Source: Longimicrobiales bacterium
GTDB taxonomy: Bacteria; Gemmatimonadota; Gemmatimonadetes; Longimicrobiales; Gaopeijiaceae
Direction of reading: 5' to 3'
DNA length: 64,000 nucleotides
Assembly: GCA_951828585.1 (NCBI GenBank)
Contig: OX639991.1
Coordinates: 372,001 to 436,000 of the forward strand
Below are positions 14,879 to 24,723 of this stretch, piece by piece. The notes under the pieces were generated by a model. The model ran no database searches, was not told the DNA's origin, and saw nothing but the letters and a program-made list of their open reading frames with translations. A program made the position numbers and the translations under genes. Position 1 is the first letter of the stretch, and each line of letters opens with the position of its first letter.

Positions 14879-16768
14879 CCGCAATCCGTACCCCCAGGGA
14901 AAGAGCACCTCCCCCCCCACCCACCCCATCCCCAACCGCCCCACAAAGTCAAAGTCCCCAAACAACACATCCGCCACCCCACCCCCCTCCGACCCCGGCA
15001 GCCACGCCACCACAAACCCCGCCGACGCGGCCAGCTCCTCATCCACCACCAGCGGCCGCCCGGAAACCAGCACCGCCACCACCGGTATTCCCCGCCCACT
15101 CAGCCCCCGAATCGTCGCCAGATCCTCCGGGTGCAGCGCCGCCAACTCCAGCGTGTCACCATACGGCTTCAGCACCCCCGCCCCCGCGGGCAAGTGATTC
15201 GTCCCCGGCCGCACCGGACTCTCCTCCCGAATATCCCCCAGCCCCTCGGCATACGGACGCTCCCCGATCACCACAACAGCCACATCAAAATCCCCCTCCT
15301 CGCCCTCGCCCTGCGTCCCCCCTACACCCTCCTCCTCGCCCACACCCTCAACATCCCACGATCCCCCCACCCCCCCCAACACCGCCCCAGGCGCCACCGC
15401 CTCAATCCCCTCCCAAACCGAAGTCCCCCCCTCAATCCGGTCATTCCCCAACACCCCCTGCCACTCCACCGTGAACCCCCCACACAACCGCCCCCGGTCA
15501 TGCGCCCCCCGCCCCGTCACCAGAATCCGCGCACCCTTGTCCAACGGCAGCACCCCACCCTCGTTCTTCAACAACACCAACGACTTCCTCACCGCCTCCC
15601 GGGCCACCTCCCGGTGCTCACGCGACCCAAAGCTGCTCCCATTCGCCCCCCGCCGACCCCACGGCCGCCCCCGCTCGAAAAGCCCACTCACAAACTTCAC
15701 CCGGAGAATCCGCTCAACCGCATCGTCAATCCGTTCCACCGGCACATCCCCCCGCTCCACCCTCTCCCGCAACGCCGCGATGAACGCCTTCCAAGCCTCC
15801 GGCACCATCACCATGTCGATCCCGGCATTCACCGCCATCGCCACCGCATCACCGTAGTCCTCAGCCAGCGGATCCAGCCCGTTCCAGTCCGATACCACGA
15901 AACCCCCGAACCCCATCTCCCCCTTCAGCACGTCCTGGATCAGGTAGCGGTGCGCGTGGCATTTCTCGCCATTCCAGCTGCTCAGCGACACCATGACCGT
16001 CATCGCCCCGGCCTCCAGCGCCGGCACATACGGCGCGATATGCACCCGCCGCAGCTCCTCCTCGTCCACGACCGTGTCGCCCTGGTCCACGCCGTCGCGG
16101 GTCCCCCCGTCCCCCACCCAATGCTTCGCACAGGCCAGGATTCCTTCCGGACCAAGCCCCACGAAATCGCCCACGCCCCCCGCACCCACCACACCCCCAC
16201 CCTGCAACCCCCTCACAATCCGCCCCGCGTATTCGCCCACCACCCCCGGATCCTCCGAGTAGCTCTCGTACGTCCGCCCCCAGCGCGGGTCCTGCGCCAC
16301 CGCTAGCGTGGGCGCGAAGGTCCAGTCCACACCCGCCGCCCGCACCTCCCGCGCCGTGATCCGCCCGATCCGCTCGATCAGCTCGGGGTCCCCCGCCGCG
16401 CCCAGGCCGATGTTGTGCGGGAAGATGGTCGCGCCCAGGACGTTGGCGTTCCCGTGGATCGCGTCCACGCCATAGAGGACCGGGATGGCCAGGTGGTCGT
16501 CGTCCTCCTCCATCGATGCGGACCAGTAGGCGTCGTTCATGGCCACCCAGTCGACCGGGCGGTTGTCGCCCGGGCATGAACCGCCGCCGCTGAGCACCGA
16601 GCCGATGTGGTACCGCTTGACCTCGGAGGGGCTGACGTGCATCCGTTCCGGCTGCGTCATCTGGCCGATCTTCTGGTCTAGGGTCATGCGGGCCAGCAGC
16701 CCGTGGACAAGTCGCGCCTTGCCAGCCCGGCGCCTCGCCACTCTCGGTGCTCGCGGGGCTTTATCCAC
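14858..16768 (-). CDS. Glycoside hydrolase family 3 (beta-glucosidase type)
   Basis: The 636-aa protein removes terminal sugars from beta-linked glucosides or oligosaccharides by a retaining mechanism. The N-terminal barrel has LLARMTLDQKIGQM at about residues 24-37, the substrate-binding KHW at 215-217 and the nucleophile Asp294 in GFVVSDWNG. The C-terminal sandwich begins near 395 (REAVRKSLVLLKNE). Residues about 465-510 form a Gly/Glu-rich insert (GGVGGSWDVEGVGEEEGVGG). No signal peptide is seen; the GTG start at 16768 lies in a repeated sequence (see 16700-16775), so the original N-terminus may have been altered. It follows the GH2-like gene by about 140 bp and probably acts on its products. 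Confidence 0.9.
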   Translation of the reverse strand: MDKAPRAPRVARRRAGKARLVHGLLARMTLDQKIGQMTQPERMHVSPSEVKRYHIGSVLSGGGSCPGDNRPVDWVAMNDAYWSASMEEDDDHLAIPVLYGVDAIHGNANVLGATIFPHNIGLGAAGDPELIERIGRITAREVRAAGVDWTFAPTLAVAQDPRWGRTYESYSEDPGVVGEYAGRIVRGLQGGGVVGAGGVGDFVGLGPEGILACAKHWVGDGGTRDGVDQGDTVVDEEELRRVHIAPYVPALEAGAMTVMVSLSSWNGEKCHAHRYLIQDVLKGEMGFGGFVVSDWNGLDPLAEDYGDAVAMAVNAGIDMVMVPEAWKAFIAALRERVERGDVPVERIDDAVERILRVKFVSGLFERGRPWGRRGANGSSFGSREHREVAREAVRKSLVLLKNEGGVLPLDKGARILVTGRGAHDRGRLCGGFTVEWQGVLGNDRIEGGTSVWEGIEAVAPGAVLGGVGGSWDVEGVGEEEGVGGTQGEGEEGDFDVAVVVIGERPYAEGLGDIREESPVRPGTNHLPAGAGVLKPYGDTLELAALHPEDLATIRGLSGRGIPVVAVLVSGRPLVVDEELAASAGFVVAWLPGSEGGGVADVLFGDFDFVGRLGMGWVGGEVLFPWGYGLRLLGSEV

Positions 16769-16775
16769 GGACTGC
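16700..16775 (+). repeat. Interspersed repeat, copy A
   Basis: This 76-bp stretch begins CCCGTGGACA and ends TCCACGGACTGC. It aligns with 46327-46401; the last 55 positions are about 82% identical. The ends are roughly inverted copies of each other (CCGTGGA / TCCACGG). Here it covers the first codons of the GH3 gene on the opposite strand. Confidence 0.6.
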
Positions 16776-16909
16776 GAGGAGCTCCCTCACCCGCTCCTCG
16801 ATGTCGGGGACTTTTTCGGCCACGGCCTGCCCGTAGCTTGTGAAACCGTTCACAAGCCGCCTCCTGTTCGCGGATCGCGCTTCGAAGCTCACGGGTTCGC
16901 GGTCTCCGC

Positions 16910-19900
16910 CTACAAACCGATGTGCAGGTACGTCCGGATCTCCCACTCCCGTCCGTTCTCGCTGCCGAGGTTGGGGTTGCACGCCATCCGGCCGAAGTCG
17001 TCGGGGCTCATCGCTGGACAGTAGCGGGGCGAATGCTCGTTCAGGCTGCGCACGGTGGCGCGGACGCCGAAGCGCGTCTGGGGCAGGTCGAACCACTGCG
17101 GCGGCCCGAGCGAATACGAGATGTCGCCCATGAGTTGCAGCGGGAAGGTCAGGTTGAAGTCGCGGTGGTAGTCGTACGGTCCCCAGTCATTCACGCGCAC
17201 CATTCCCTGGAACCGGGCCGGGCCGCCGATGAGGCGCAGGTCGATTCCGGCGCGGTTGATCACGCGCTCGTCGTCGCCGTTGGGCTCGCCCTTCCCGGCG
17301 AAGATGTTGGCGATCATGCCCGCCGCCGGCGAACGCTTCGACACGATCCGCGCCTTGAACTCCCACAGGTCGCGCGCCGGGGGAGCATTGGGGAAGGGGA
17401 AGGTGGTGCGGCCGTCGGCGAAGATGCCGATCGCGGCGTCCTGGGTGGTGGGGAAGTTGAAGTAGACGAAGCCGAGCGAGGCCGCGAAGCTCGCGTCCTC
17501 GCGCACGTCGCTGTCCCAGTTGTACATCCAGGTGGCCGGGGTGGGGTCGTAGGTGACGAGGACCTCGGCGGCGCGGGTCTCGCGGTTGCCGCGCACCGCG
17601 AAGGGGTCCTCCAGGATGTTGCGGGGACGTCCGGGCGCGGGCACGCCGGAGGGAACCGGCCCGATCAGCGGCTTGCGCCAGAGGAAGTTGGGCGCGATCT
17701 GCCAGTTGCCCGCGAGGAAGGTGAAACCGGTGATCAGATTGCGCTGGTTGCCGCTGCCGGTGTCCTTCAGCGTCCATCCGGTGTAGGTCTGGATCTGCGT
17801 GAAGCCGCCGTCGGCCACGAGCCCCATTGCGGCGCCCTGCAGGTACCAGTTCAGACGCCCCCGGGTCAGGGAGATCTTCGCCTTGGCGCCGAGGGCGTCG
17901 GACGGCTTGATCTCGTCGGCGAGCACCTCGTAGCTGCCCGGCTCTCCCCTCACGACCTGGAAGGGGTGCCCCTCCTTCGTGCTCCCCGACCAGATCCCGC
18001 CGACTTCGAAGGTCGCGCCGCCGCTCGTCGCCGCGAGGTGCAGCGTGGCCTTGCGGGTGGGGGGCAGGGGGATGGCGAAGGAGCTTGCCGCCGCGCTGCC
18101 CGCCGCCGCGAGGTCCTCCTGGAAGATGGCGGTGGTCTCGAGGGGACCGAGGGCGGCCTGGTACTTGGCCAGCACCGCCGGATTCGCTCCCCACCACAGC
18201 TCCGGCCCGATCGCGACCTTCAGCCCGTTCAGCCCGAGCTTGCCGGTGAACTCCATCCCAACCGGCGCGAGTCCGTTGTAGACGTCGATGTTGGGTCCGT
18301 AGTTGGCCTCCTGGTACAGCCCGAAGAAGTCGCCTTCATAGCCCCAGTGGTAGTGTCCGGTGCGGTAGAAGCCCTGCAGGTTGAACCACTTGTCGTCCCA
18401 CGAGACGTTTGCGTTGTACACCTTGAGGCGCTCGATGTCGTGCAGCGCGACATCCCCGCCGTCGGTCCTCACGCTCTGCGGACGGCCCCGGTTCTCGTAG
18501 AAGATCTCGTCGACGGGGTTCGTGGGGACGTCGCCCAGGATGTTGAACGAGACGGTCGCGAGCATGTTCTTCACGGGCTGCGCCGTCACGTCCGCGTAGA
18601 AGGACTGCATCTTGTCGAAGCCGCGGAAGCTCGGGTAGGAGGGGTTTCGCTCGGGCGCTTCCTCGGGAGTGCTGACGAGCGAGCCGCCCGTGCTGAAGGT
18701 CTCCAGTTCGATGCGGACGCCGCTCAGGTGGACGCGGTCGCGGGCCATGGCCAGGAGGGCGGCACGGTCGCCGAGTGCCTGCAGTCCCATCTCGGCCGGC
18801 TGAATGGCGGCGAAGTGTTCCTGGACAGTGGCCAGGCCGGTGCCCGGTGCGTAAGGATCGAGGGTGTAAGCCTGCTGGAGCGCGTAGTAGGCGGCCCTCG
18901 GATAGAGCTCGTAGAGCCTGTTGTGGTCGGGGGGTCCCTTGGCGACGATCCCCCACCACTCTTCGTTCATGTTGTTGCGGCCCTCGACGAAGTCCTCCAC
19001 GTAGCCGCCGTTCGCCCACGAGGCGTTCGTGTCCTGGATGTCGAGCCGCGACTCCTGCCCGAACTTCCACCAGCCGTCCGACCACTGGAAGGTGAGGCCG
19101 CCGATCGAGTTGCCGACCAGACCCTTCCCCGCCGACTGCTCGTAGATCTCGCGCCACTGCCCGATCAGGTACTTCGCCTGCGTGACCTGGTCCTCGCGCA
19201 TGTCCTTCGCGTTCCACACGTCCGCGCCGAACTCGGTGAACATGACGGGGCGGCCGAGCTTGTCATGCACCTCCTGGAAGAGCTCCCCGAAGGAGATGCC
19301 GCGGTAGACGTTGGTGCCGAAGACATCCAGGTCGGGGACCTCCTCGGCGATGATTTCGAGGTGCCCGAGATCGCCGTTGGCCATCGCGACGGGGCGGGTG
19401 GGGTCGATCTCCTTGATGCGCGTGGCCGCCTCGCCGAAGAGCGAGTACATGTATCGTGCGCGGACCGCGTCGGCCTCTTCGGTGGGCAGGTCCTCGGTCT
19501 CGGCGGAACTCCACACCAGCCCGTAGTTGTTCTCGTTGCCGAGCAGCCACATCAGGAGACCGGGCGTGTCCCTGAAGTCGTCCGCCATCTCCTCGATCTC
19601 GGCCATCACCTGCGCCCGCGCACCCGGGTCCGAGTAGTCCGTGTTCGCGCTGAAGACGCCGTCCACCGTGATCCCGTAGCGCGCCATCGCGTGGTTGAGG
19701 ATCGTGTAGATCCCGTAGCGCTCGTAGATGTGCCTGACCCACTTCGGCGTGATCCCCACATACGTGCGGATCGCGTTGCCGCCCATCGCCTTCAGGAGCG
19801 ACATCTCGCGCTCCAGCGCCGCCTCGATGATGTGGTCGGGCTCGGTCCAGAAGCTGTAGTTGTAGGTGGTCCCGATCGGGAAATAGTCCCAGTTGACCCC

Positions 19901-20089
19901 CTGCACCATCATGTCCTCGCCGTCCACCCGGAGGCGGGTGCCGGAGTCGTCGGTGACGAGTTCGATGACGGGCATGCGGGGTGCTGCGGTTTGCGCCGCC
20001 GCGGAGGGTTGCGCGAGGACCGGAGAGAGTGCCCACAGGGTGGCAAGGACCTTGGCGAACCGGCGGCCTTGCCTGCGGATCGAGCTCAT
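16910..20089 (-). CDS. GH2-like TIM-barrel glycosidase with long barrel-like C-terminal region
   Basis: The roughly 1059-aa exported protein (signal peptide MSSIRRQGRRFAKVLATLWA, cleavage near AAAQ) has a clan-A TIM barrel in residues about 35-430. The acid/base Glu is in LLMWLLGNENNYG (about 186) and the nucleophile Glu in RPVMFTEFGADVW (about 286), as in GH2-type enzymes. About 550 residues follow, made of alternating aromatic and polar strands (WDDKWFNLQGFYRTGHYHWG, LNWYLQGAAMGLVADGGFTQ, REWEIRTYLHIGL at the end). They look like an outer-membrane beta-barrel. If so, the enzyme is anchored at the cell surface. The start at 20089 is chosen for the signal peptide. A perfect palindrome lies about 30 bp upstream. 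The substrate is unknown. Confidence 0.82.
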   Translation of the reverse strand: MSSIRRQGRRFAKVLATLWALSPVLAQPSAAAQTAAPRMPVIELVTDDSGTRLRVDGEDMMVQGVNWDYFPIGTTYNYSFWTEPDHIIEAALEREMSLLKAMGGNAIRTYVGITPKWVRHIYERYGIYTILNHAMARYGITVDGVFSANTDYSDPGARAQVMAEIEEMADDFRDTPGLLMWLLGNENNYGLVWSSAETEDLPTEEADAVRARYMYSLFGEAATRIKEIDPTRPVAMANGDLGHLEIIAEEVPDLDVFGTNVYRGISFGELFQEVHDKLGRPVMFTEFGADVWNAKDMREDQVTQAKYLIGQWREIYEQSAGKGLVGNSIGGLTFQWSDGWWKFGQESRLDIQDTNASWANGGYVEDFVEGRNNMNEEWWGIVAKGPPDHNRLYELYPRAAYYALQQAYTLDPYAPGTGLATVQEHFAAIQPAEMGLQALGDRAALLAMARDRVHLSGVRIELETFSTGGSLVSTPEEAPERNPSYPSFRGFDKMQSFYADVTAQPVKNMLATVSFNILGDVPTNPVDEIFYENRGRPQSVRTDGGDVALHDIERLKVYNANVSWDDKWFNLQGFYRTGHYHWGYEGDFFGLYQEANYGPNIDVYNGLAPVGMEFTGKLGLNGLKVAIGPELWWGANPAVLAKYQAALGPLETTAIFQEDLAAAGSAAASSFAIPLPPTRKATLHLAATSGGATFEVGGIWSGSTKEGHPFQVVRGEPGSYEVLADEIKPSDALGAKAKISLTRGRLNWYLQGAAMGLVADGGFTQIQTYTGWTLKDTGSGNQRNLITGFTFLAGNWQIAPNFLWRKPLIGPVPSGVPAPGRPRNILEDPFAVRGNRETRAAEVLVTYDPTPATWMYNWDSDVREDASFAASLGFVYFNFPTTQDAAIGIFADGRTTFPFPNAPPARDLWEFKARIVSKRSPAAGMIANIFAGKGEPNGDDERVINRAGIDLRLIGGPARFQGMVRVNDWGPYDYHRDFNLTFPLQLMGDISYSLGPPQWFDLPQTRFGVRATVRSLNEHSPRYCPAMSPDDFGRMACNPNLGSENGREWEIRTYLHIGL

Positions 20090-20119
20090 GATGGCGTCCT
20101 TCCTTATGGGCCCCAAAGG

Positions 20120-20144
20120 ACTTTGTTCGGCTACCGAACAAAGT
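20120..20144. promoter_or_regulatory. Perfect palindrome upstream of the GH2-like gene (probable operator)
   Basis: ACTTTGTTCGG, CTA, CCGAACAAAGT: 11-bp arms around 3 nt with no mismatch, ending 30 bp before the GH2 start codon. The position and symmetry fit a repressor site of a dimeric regulator controlling the GH2-GH3 unit. The regulator is not in the window. Confidence 0.6.
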
Positions 20145-20278
20145 GCGGGCGCGGTGGCGCCGTGTCAAGAAGCGGGAGGGACTCGATCTTGTCCTGTCAG
20201 GCTTGTTGGCTCTTCCGGGTGGGCGTCGACACTGATTCGCCCGCCGGGGTCATCAACTGACGCCGTGACGCCGATGTT

Positions 20279-20878
20279 TCATTTCGGCGGATCGCACACG
20301 TGGTCGAAGACCGCGACCGCCATCCTTCCGCAAGCGGCCTTCACCTGCGCCCAGTCCTGCCACTGCGGCGCCAAATCCCTGTACTCGGAGAGATCCCGGG
20401 CGGCCAGGTCGTAAGGAAGCGGGTTGGCCAACTGAGCCTGGAGTTGCTGGAGGGCGGACTCACCGCTCTTCTGGGGATAAAGTTGGTCGAATGACCGCAA
20501 TGCCTCGCCGGTCGATTCGGCTCCCATGTGGGTCGCCAGTGCCACGAAGTCGAGGTAGTCCCTGGTGGCATTGCGTTTGAGGATGAGGACTCCTTTGATG
20601 CGGAGTATCTCCGCTTCGGTCGGGATGGTCAGTGCCGCTCCCTCCCAATCGAGTGTGGTCGTCTCAAGCGGTTCCGTGCGGATCAACTGCCGCACTCCCG
20701 TCTGGACCCCATCCAGACTCCCCAGTATCTGTACAGGCCGCGCCACCCGGGCGGTCCTCCAACCAGCGACGGATTCCAGTTGCTGGCATACCTCGTCGAA
20801 GCGCACCCTCTGCTGGAGACGCGCCGCCGAAGAAAGCAGTCGCTCCCACTCAGGAAGGTGTTCGAGATTGACCGGCAT
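20279..20878 (-). CDS. AbiEii/AbiGii-type nucleotidyltransferase-like protein
   Basis: The 199-aa protein resembles the AbiEii toxin group. The segment LTIPTEAEILRIKGVLILKR followed by NATRDYLDFVAL (about residues 85-120) is the typical helix-rich core in which a Lys and RDYxD are conserved. The classical GS...D metal motif at the N-terminus is not clear, so activity is uncertain. The start (ATG 20878, MPVNLEHLPEWERLL) overlaps the end of the preceding small gene by 29 bp. The pair looks like a toxin-antitoxin-like module. Confidence 0.6.
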   Translation of the reverse strand: MPVNLEHLPEWERLLSSAARLQQRVRFDEVCQQLESVAGWRTARVARPVQILGSLDGVQTGVRQLIRTEPLETTTLDWEGAALTIPTEAEILRIKGVLILKRNATRDYLDFVALATHMGAESTGEALRSFDQLYPQKSGESALQQLQAQLANPLPYDLAARDLSEYRDLAPQWQDWAQVKAACGRMAVAVFDHVCDPPK

Positions 20879-21077
20879 ACAACCTCCAGAAATGATGGCG
20901 CTGTGCGTGCGGATCCCGCTCATACCGGGCACACACCCGCTCAATCCTGTCCAGGACGGACGGATCCCGCCGGGCCGCCTGGCGAAGGTCGGCCCAATCG
21001 CGCCACTGCCCCCGCCCGATGATATCGTCGATCGCGGCGAGGGTCAGCCGGCTGTGGTTGAGGTGGCGGTGGCGCAT
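20850..21077 (-). CDS. Small partner of the AbiEii-like gene (putative antitoxin)
   Basis: The 75-aa protein (MRHRHLNHSRLTLAAIDDII then GRGQWRDWADLRQAARRDPS) is helical and charged. It lies directly upstream of, and overlaps, the AbiEii-like gene. The family is not recognised; the antitoxin role is inferred only from the overlap and size. Confidence 0.55.
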   Translation of the reverse strand: MRHRHLNHSRLTLAAIDDIIGRGQWRDWADLRQAARRDPSVLDRIERVCARYERDPHAQRHHFWRLYAGQSRTPS

Positions 21078-21195
21078 GCTTCGCTCATGGATATGGCACC
21101 CGGACGCCAACTCCGTTGGGGAGGACGACCCGCGAAATGCCGCTCAGTACTTCAAGGTAACATTCGGGGGATGCTCTCCAGTCTCCCGGCGTCAG

Positions 21196-23176
21196 TCACC
21201 GCCTCCACGCATCCGGACCGGGAATCCCCCGACTTGTCCACACTTCGAGCCCCGGCAACGGGAAATGCCCGCCAACCGCCGAACCACGCAGAATCCCACG
21301 AACCTGCCCCGAACGCGGATCGCGCAGGATGACCACCGGCCGATCGGTGTCCACATCCAGCGTCGCACTTCCACCCGGCCCGGACAGCGTGATACTGGCG
21401 AGCTGATCCCCCCACCCCACTTCCACCGGAATGGCAAGGACGAAACTCGACCCACCGTCGCCCCGGTCCACCTCCGGCATTCCCAATCGCAACGAGAACA
21501 ACTCGTCACCGTCGGCGGTCCTGCCCGTGATCTCGTGGTCGCTCCCCGGGGGAGGCGACGCGGGCGGGGCGTCGACCACGAAGGCGGGTTCCAGGTACGG
21601 CGCCCCGTCCGCGCCCGCCCCTCCCCACAGCAGGAGTGACCGGGTCGAGTTCCCTGACCCGATGTCCGCGACCCCTGCATCGATCCGGCGAAACCTGGCC
21701 GCCTTGGCGAAATGGTAGTCGCTGATCCACCGCGGGGCTTCGCACCGGGACATCAGGTCGAGCGTGGTGGGCGAAATCAGTTGGCCGGCGCGGGCATCGT
21801 AGCCCCACGCACCGGTCGATCCGTCCTGGTACGGGTAGTAGCGGTCCCCGTGCGCTTCATCGCAGGGGGCAAAGTGAAGGCCCGAGAGACCACCGACCGC
21901 CTGGGCGAAGCCGATGTCGTCGGGAATCGCAAAGGCGACTCTGGCTCCGCCGTAGGATTCGCTTCCGCCCTCGACGGACCCCGACATCATGCCTGTGTAC
22001 CGGCTCAGTCCGGCAACGTAGCTGCCTTGTTCGAAGATTCGAATGACGGCTGTCTCGGAGAACAACTCGGTCGCAACGTTGGTCGAAGTCCAGACTGGCT
22101 CGTGGACTGCGGCGGTGACTTCGGTGACCGGCAGCGTCGCGCGCATCCGCGAGAACATCTCGTGACTCTCGGGACGCTCGGCCATCTCTTCCACCAATCC
22201 CAGGATCGCCGAATCCGGATCCTCGCTCCACAGGAAGGGAACCAGCGTGAGTGGCAGGTCGGGAACGTCCACCACCCGGACCGGGAGGCGGCCACTCTCC
22301 GGGATCCGCCTCACAACGCCCAACTCGGGCTCGAGTGTCCCCTCGGGGTCGATCTCGATCACCACTTCAAGCCCCGGCTGCACGACCGACCCCGGGATAT
22401 CCGCGTTGGCCGATGTCTGAAGGGACCCCTCGTCGATGGTGACAGGAATCGGGGTGGACTTGCCGGGGATCTCCACCTGGTGCGTCTCGGTCCCATCGAG
22501 GTAGAAGGTGGCTCGCACGGGCGGGAGGCCCGCCTGCGTCGCGCGCTGTGCGGTCGGGAAGACACGCAGAAGCGCATCGCCACCCGCAACCAGGGGGACC
22601 GGGAATTCGCGCGACTGCACGGCCTGGACCAGGTAGGCGGCCCACAATCCACACGAAGGCAACCTGTAGGTGAGCACTCCCCCGAGCCAATCCACAACGA
22701 GGGGGTCGGCGGGGGCGCAGAGGTCCGTGTCGTGGGTGGCCAGTGTTTCGAGCTCGGAAAGCCCCGTCCAACTCAACGGAATCTCGCCCGACAGTCGCGG
22801 GTTCCGGCGCAGATCGAGCCGCGCGAGCCGACGCAGGCTGCCCAGTTCCGCGGGCAACGGGGCCGTCAGATCGTTGTCTGCCAGGTACAGCTCTCCGAGG
22901 TTGTGGGCGTAGAGCAAATCGGTCGGAATCGGACCGGTCAGGGAGTTCCCCGAGAGCCGCAACACGCGCAGTTCCCTCGGGCTCAGGATTTCGGGCGGAA
23001 TTGGCCCCGCAAGATTGTTGTCGGACAGATCCAGGGCGCCAAGGCGTGCAAGTTCGCCAAGTTCGGGCGGAATGGAACCATCGAGGTCATTGTTGCTCAA
23101 GTCGAGCGAGCTTATGTAGACCAGATCACCGAGTTGGCTGGGAATCGGTCCCGTCAGGTTGTTGTCGCCAAGGCTT
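21196..23176 (-). pseudogene. LRR protein, C-terminal part after frameshift
   Basis: This continues the LRR lipoprotein of 23154-24503 in another frame. About five more LRR units come first (SLGDNNLTGPIPSQLGDL, NNDLDGSIPPELGELARLGA and so on). An LRR cap with cysteines (CAPADPLVVDWLGGVLTY) follows, then about 400 residues that contain beta-sandwich-like segments and a peptidase-like or pentraxin-like region I cannot name. An internal ATG at 23100 could start a separate product, but that product would lack an export signal. The combined gene would encode about 1100 aa. Confidence 0.65.
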
Positions 23177-24503
23177 GGGTAACGGGCAGCAGTCCGAGTT
23201 CGGGTGGAATCGAGCCGGTCAATTCGTTTTGCTCGAGTCGGAGGGTTGAAAGATTGGGGGAATAGCCCAGCTCCGCCGGTAGCGGCCCGGTCAGCCGGTT
23301 GCTGATCAGGTTGAGCAGAATCAGGCTCGGGAGCCCGCCCAGTCCCACCGGTATCGACCCCGTCAATCGGTTATGACTCAGATGCAGGTTCCCGAGCCCG
23401 GTCATATCACCCAGCTCCGCCGGTATCGACCCTGTTAGTTGATTGTTCCGAAGATCCAGGCGGTAGAGGCTGGTAAGATCGCTCAGCTCCGCCGGTATCG
23501 ACCCTGTTAGTTGATTGTTCCGAAGATCCAGGGAGTAGAGGCTGGTAAGATCGCCCAGCTCCGCCGGTATCGCACCCGCCAAGTCGTTGTCTTGCAGCGC
23601 CAGACTGGTCAGGGAGGTGAGGTTGCCCAGCGCATCCGGAATCGGACCCGTCAAGTCGTTGTCTCGCAGCTGCAGCCAGGTCAGGGAGGTGAGGTTGCCC
23701 AGCGCATCCGGAATCGGACCCGTCAAATGGTTGCTTGAAAGGTCGAGGTGTGTCAGGGCGGACAGGAGGCGGATCCTCCCGGCAATGGAGCCCTCCAGCT
23801 CGTTTCCCCGGAGGTCCAGATAGTTCAGCCTTTTCAATCCGAAGAGGGCCGACGGGATCGGCCCCGACAGCTTGTTTCCACTAAGGACGAGCACCCGCAG
23901 ACCGGGAAGCTCCCCGAGGATCGGGGGAATCGTGCCCTTCAGGTTGTTCTTCACAAGTCTCAGGCCGGCCACGCGGCCTGTCGCATCGACCTCAACCCCC
24001 TGCCACACGTCGATCGGTTCGTCCGTCAGCCAGTTGTCCTTGCGATACCAGCCGCGTCCATTCATCGCCTCGAAGAGGGAGACCAGCACGACCCAGTCGG
24101 CATTCCTGACCGTCACCTCGAACTCCTGGGATACCACAAGTCCGTCGGGATCCGTGGCGGTGACGTAGATGGTCGCCCTGCCTTGCGCCACCCCGTGCAC
24201 CGTGAGTCGGTTCCCGGAGACCCGGGCGGTCGCTACGGCGGCGTCCGAACTTCCGGCGTAGAAGCTCAACGAGTCTCCATCCGGATCGGCGAAGTACTCC
24301 GAGACATCGATCGTGTCCGCCGTGCCGATGACCACATTCAGATTGGGCATCGCCAGCGACACCTGCGGCGCCTGGTTGCGGGGCTCGACGGGGCCGTCTT
24401 CCCCGCAAGCCGCGAACCAGAACGCGACCATCAGGAGGAATACCGAGGTGCCGCGGGCCCTCCAGGCTGACTTCGAACGTTCGGAGTTTCTTCGATCGAA
24501 CAT
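23154..24503 (-). pseudogene. LRR lipoprotein, N-terminal part (frame broken near 23170)
   Basis: The start at 24503 gives a lipoprotein signal peptide (VFLLMVAFWFAAC lipobox). After a cadherin/Ig-like domain (residues about 40-125, with YFADPDGDSLSFYAGSSDAA) comes an LRR cap (WYRKDNWLTDEPIDVWQGVE). About twelve 24-residue plant-type LRRs of the form LxxNxLTGxIPxxLGxLxxL follow. The frame is lost in the LRR after GSIPPELGLLP; the next LRR resumes in another frame at SLGDNNLTGPIP. The spacing is about seven bases short of a normal unit, so a small deletion is likely. The protein would lie at the cell surface, probably for binding. Confidence 0.75.
23412..23727 (-). repeat. 72-bp tandem DNA repeats coding LRR units
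   Basis: Two nearly identical 72-bp units (23412-23483 and 23484-23555) are followed by a second pair sharing a 49-bp block at 23606-23654 and 23678-23726. Each unit encodes one 24-residue LRR. Near-identity at DNA level shows recent duplication, so the repeat number may change by recombination. Confidence 0.75.
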
Positions 24504-24723
24504 GCGCGGCTCCTCCGCATCCCACGACTTGCCCCCGGGTCGCGCTTCGCCGGTGGATGGGCTGGGCTGGGGAGCGGCTGCGCGGGTCGGGGTCGCCATG
24601 GGAAGACAATATTGCGCCCGTTTAACTCCTACAGAAAATCCGGCGCAATGTTCCGTGTGGGAACCGGTTTTCTTCGATGGGCTACCCTCGGAATGCGTTC
24701 GGGTACGCCAGTCGCATCCCCCC

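Noticed and set aside
16922-20260. 1112-aa open frame on the plus strand opposite the GH2-like gene
   Set aside because: Its composition is that of antisense GC-rich coding DNA, while the minus strand has a signal peptide, catalytic motifs and a palindrome upstream.
23412-23727. Possible CRISPR-like array because of regular 72-bp repeats
   Set aside because: The repeats are contiguous, without unique spacers, and encode 24-residue LRRs in frame.
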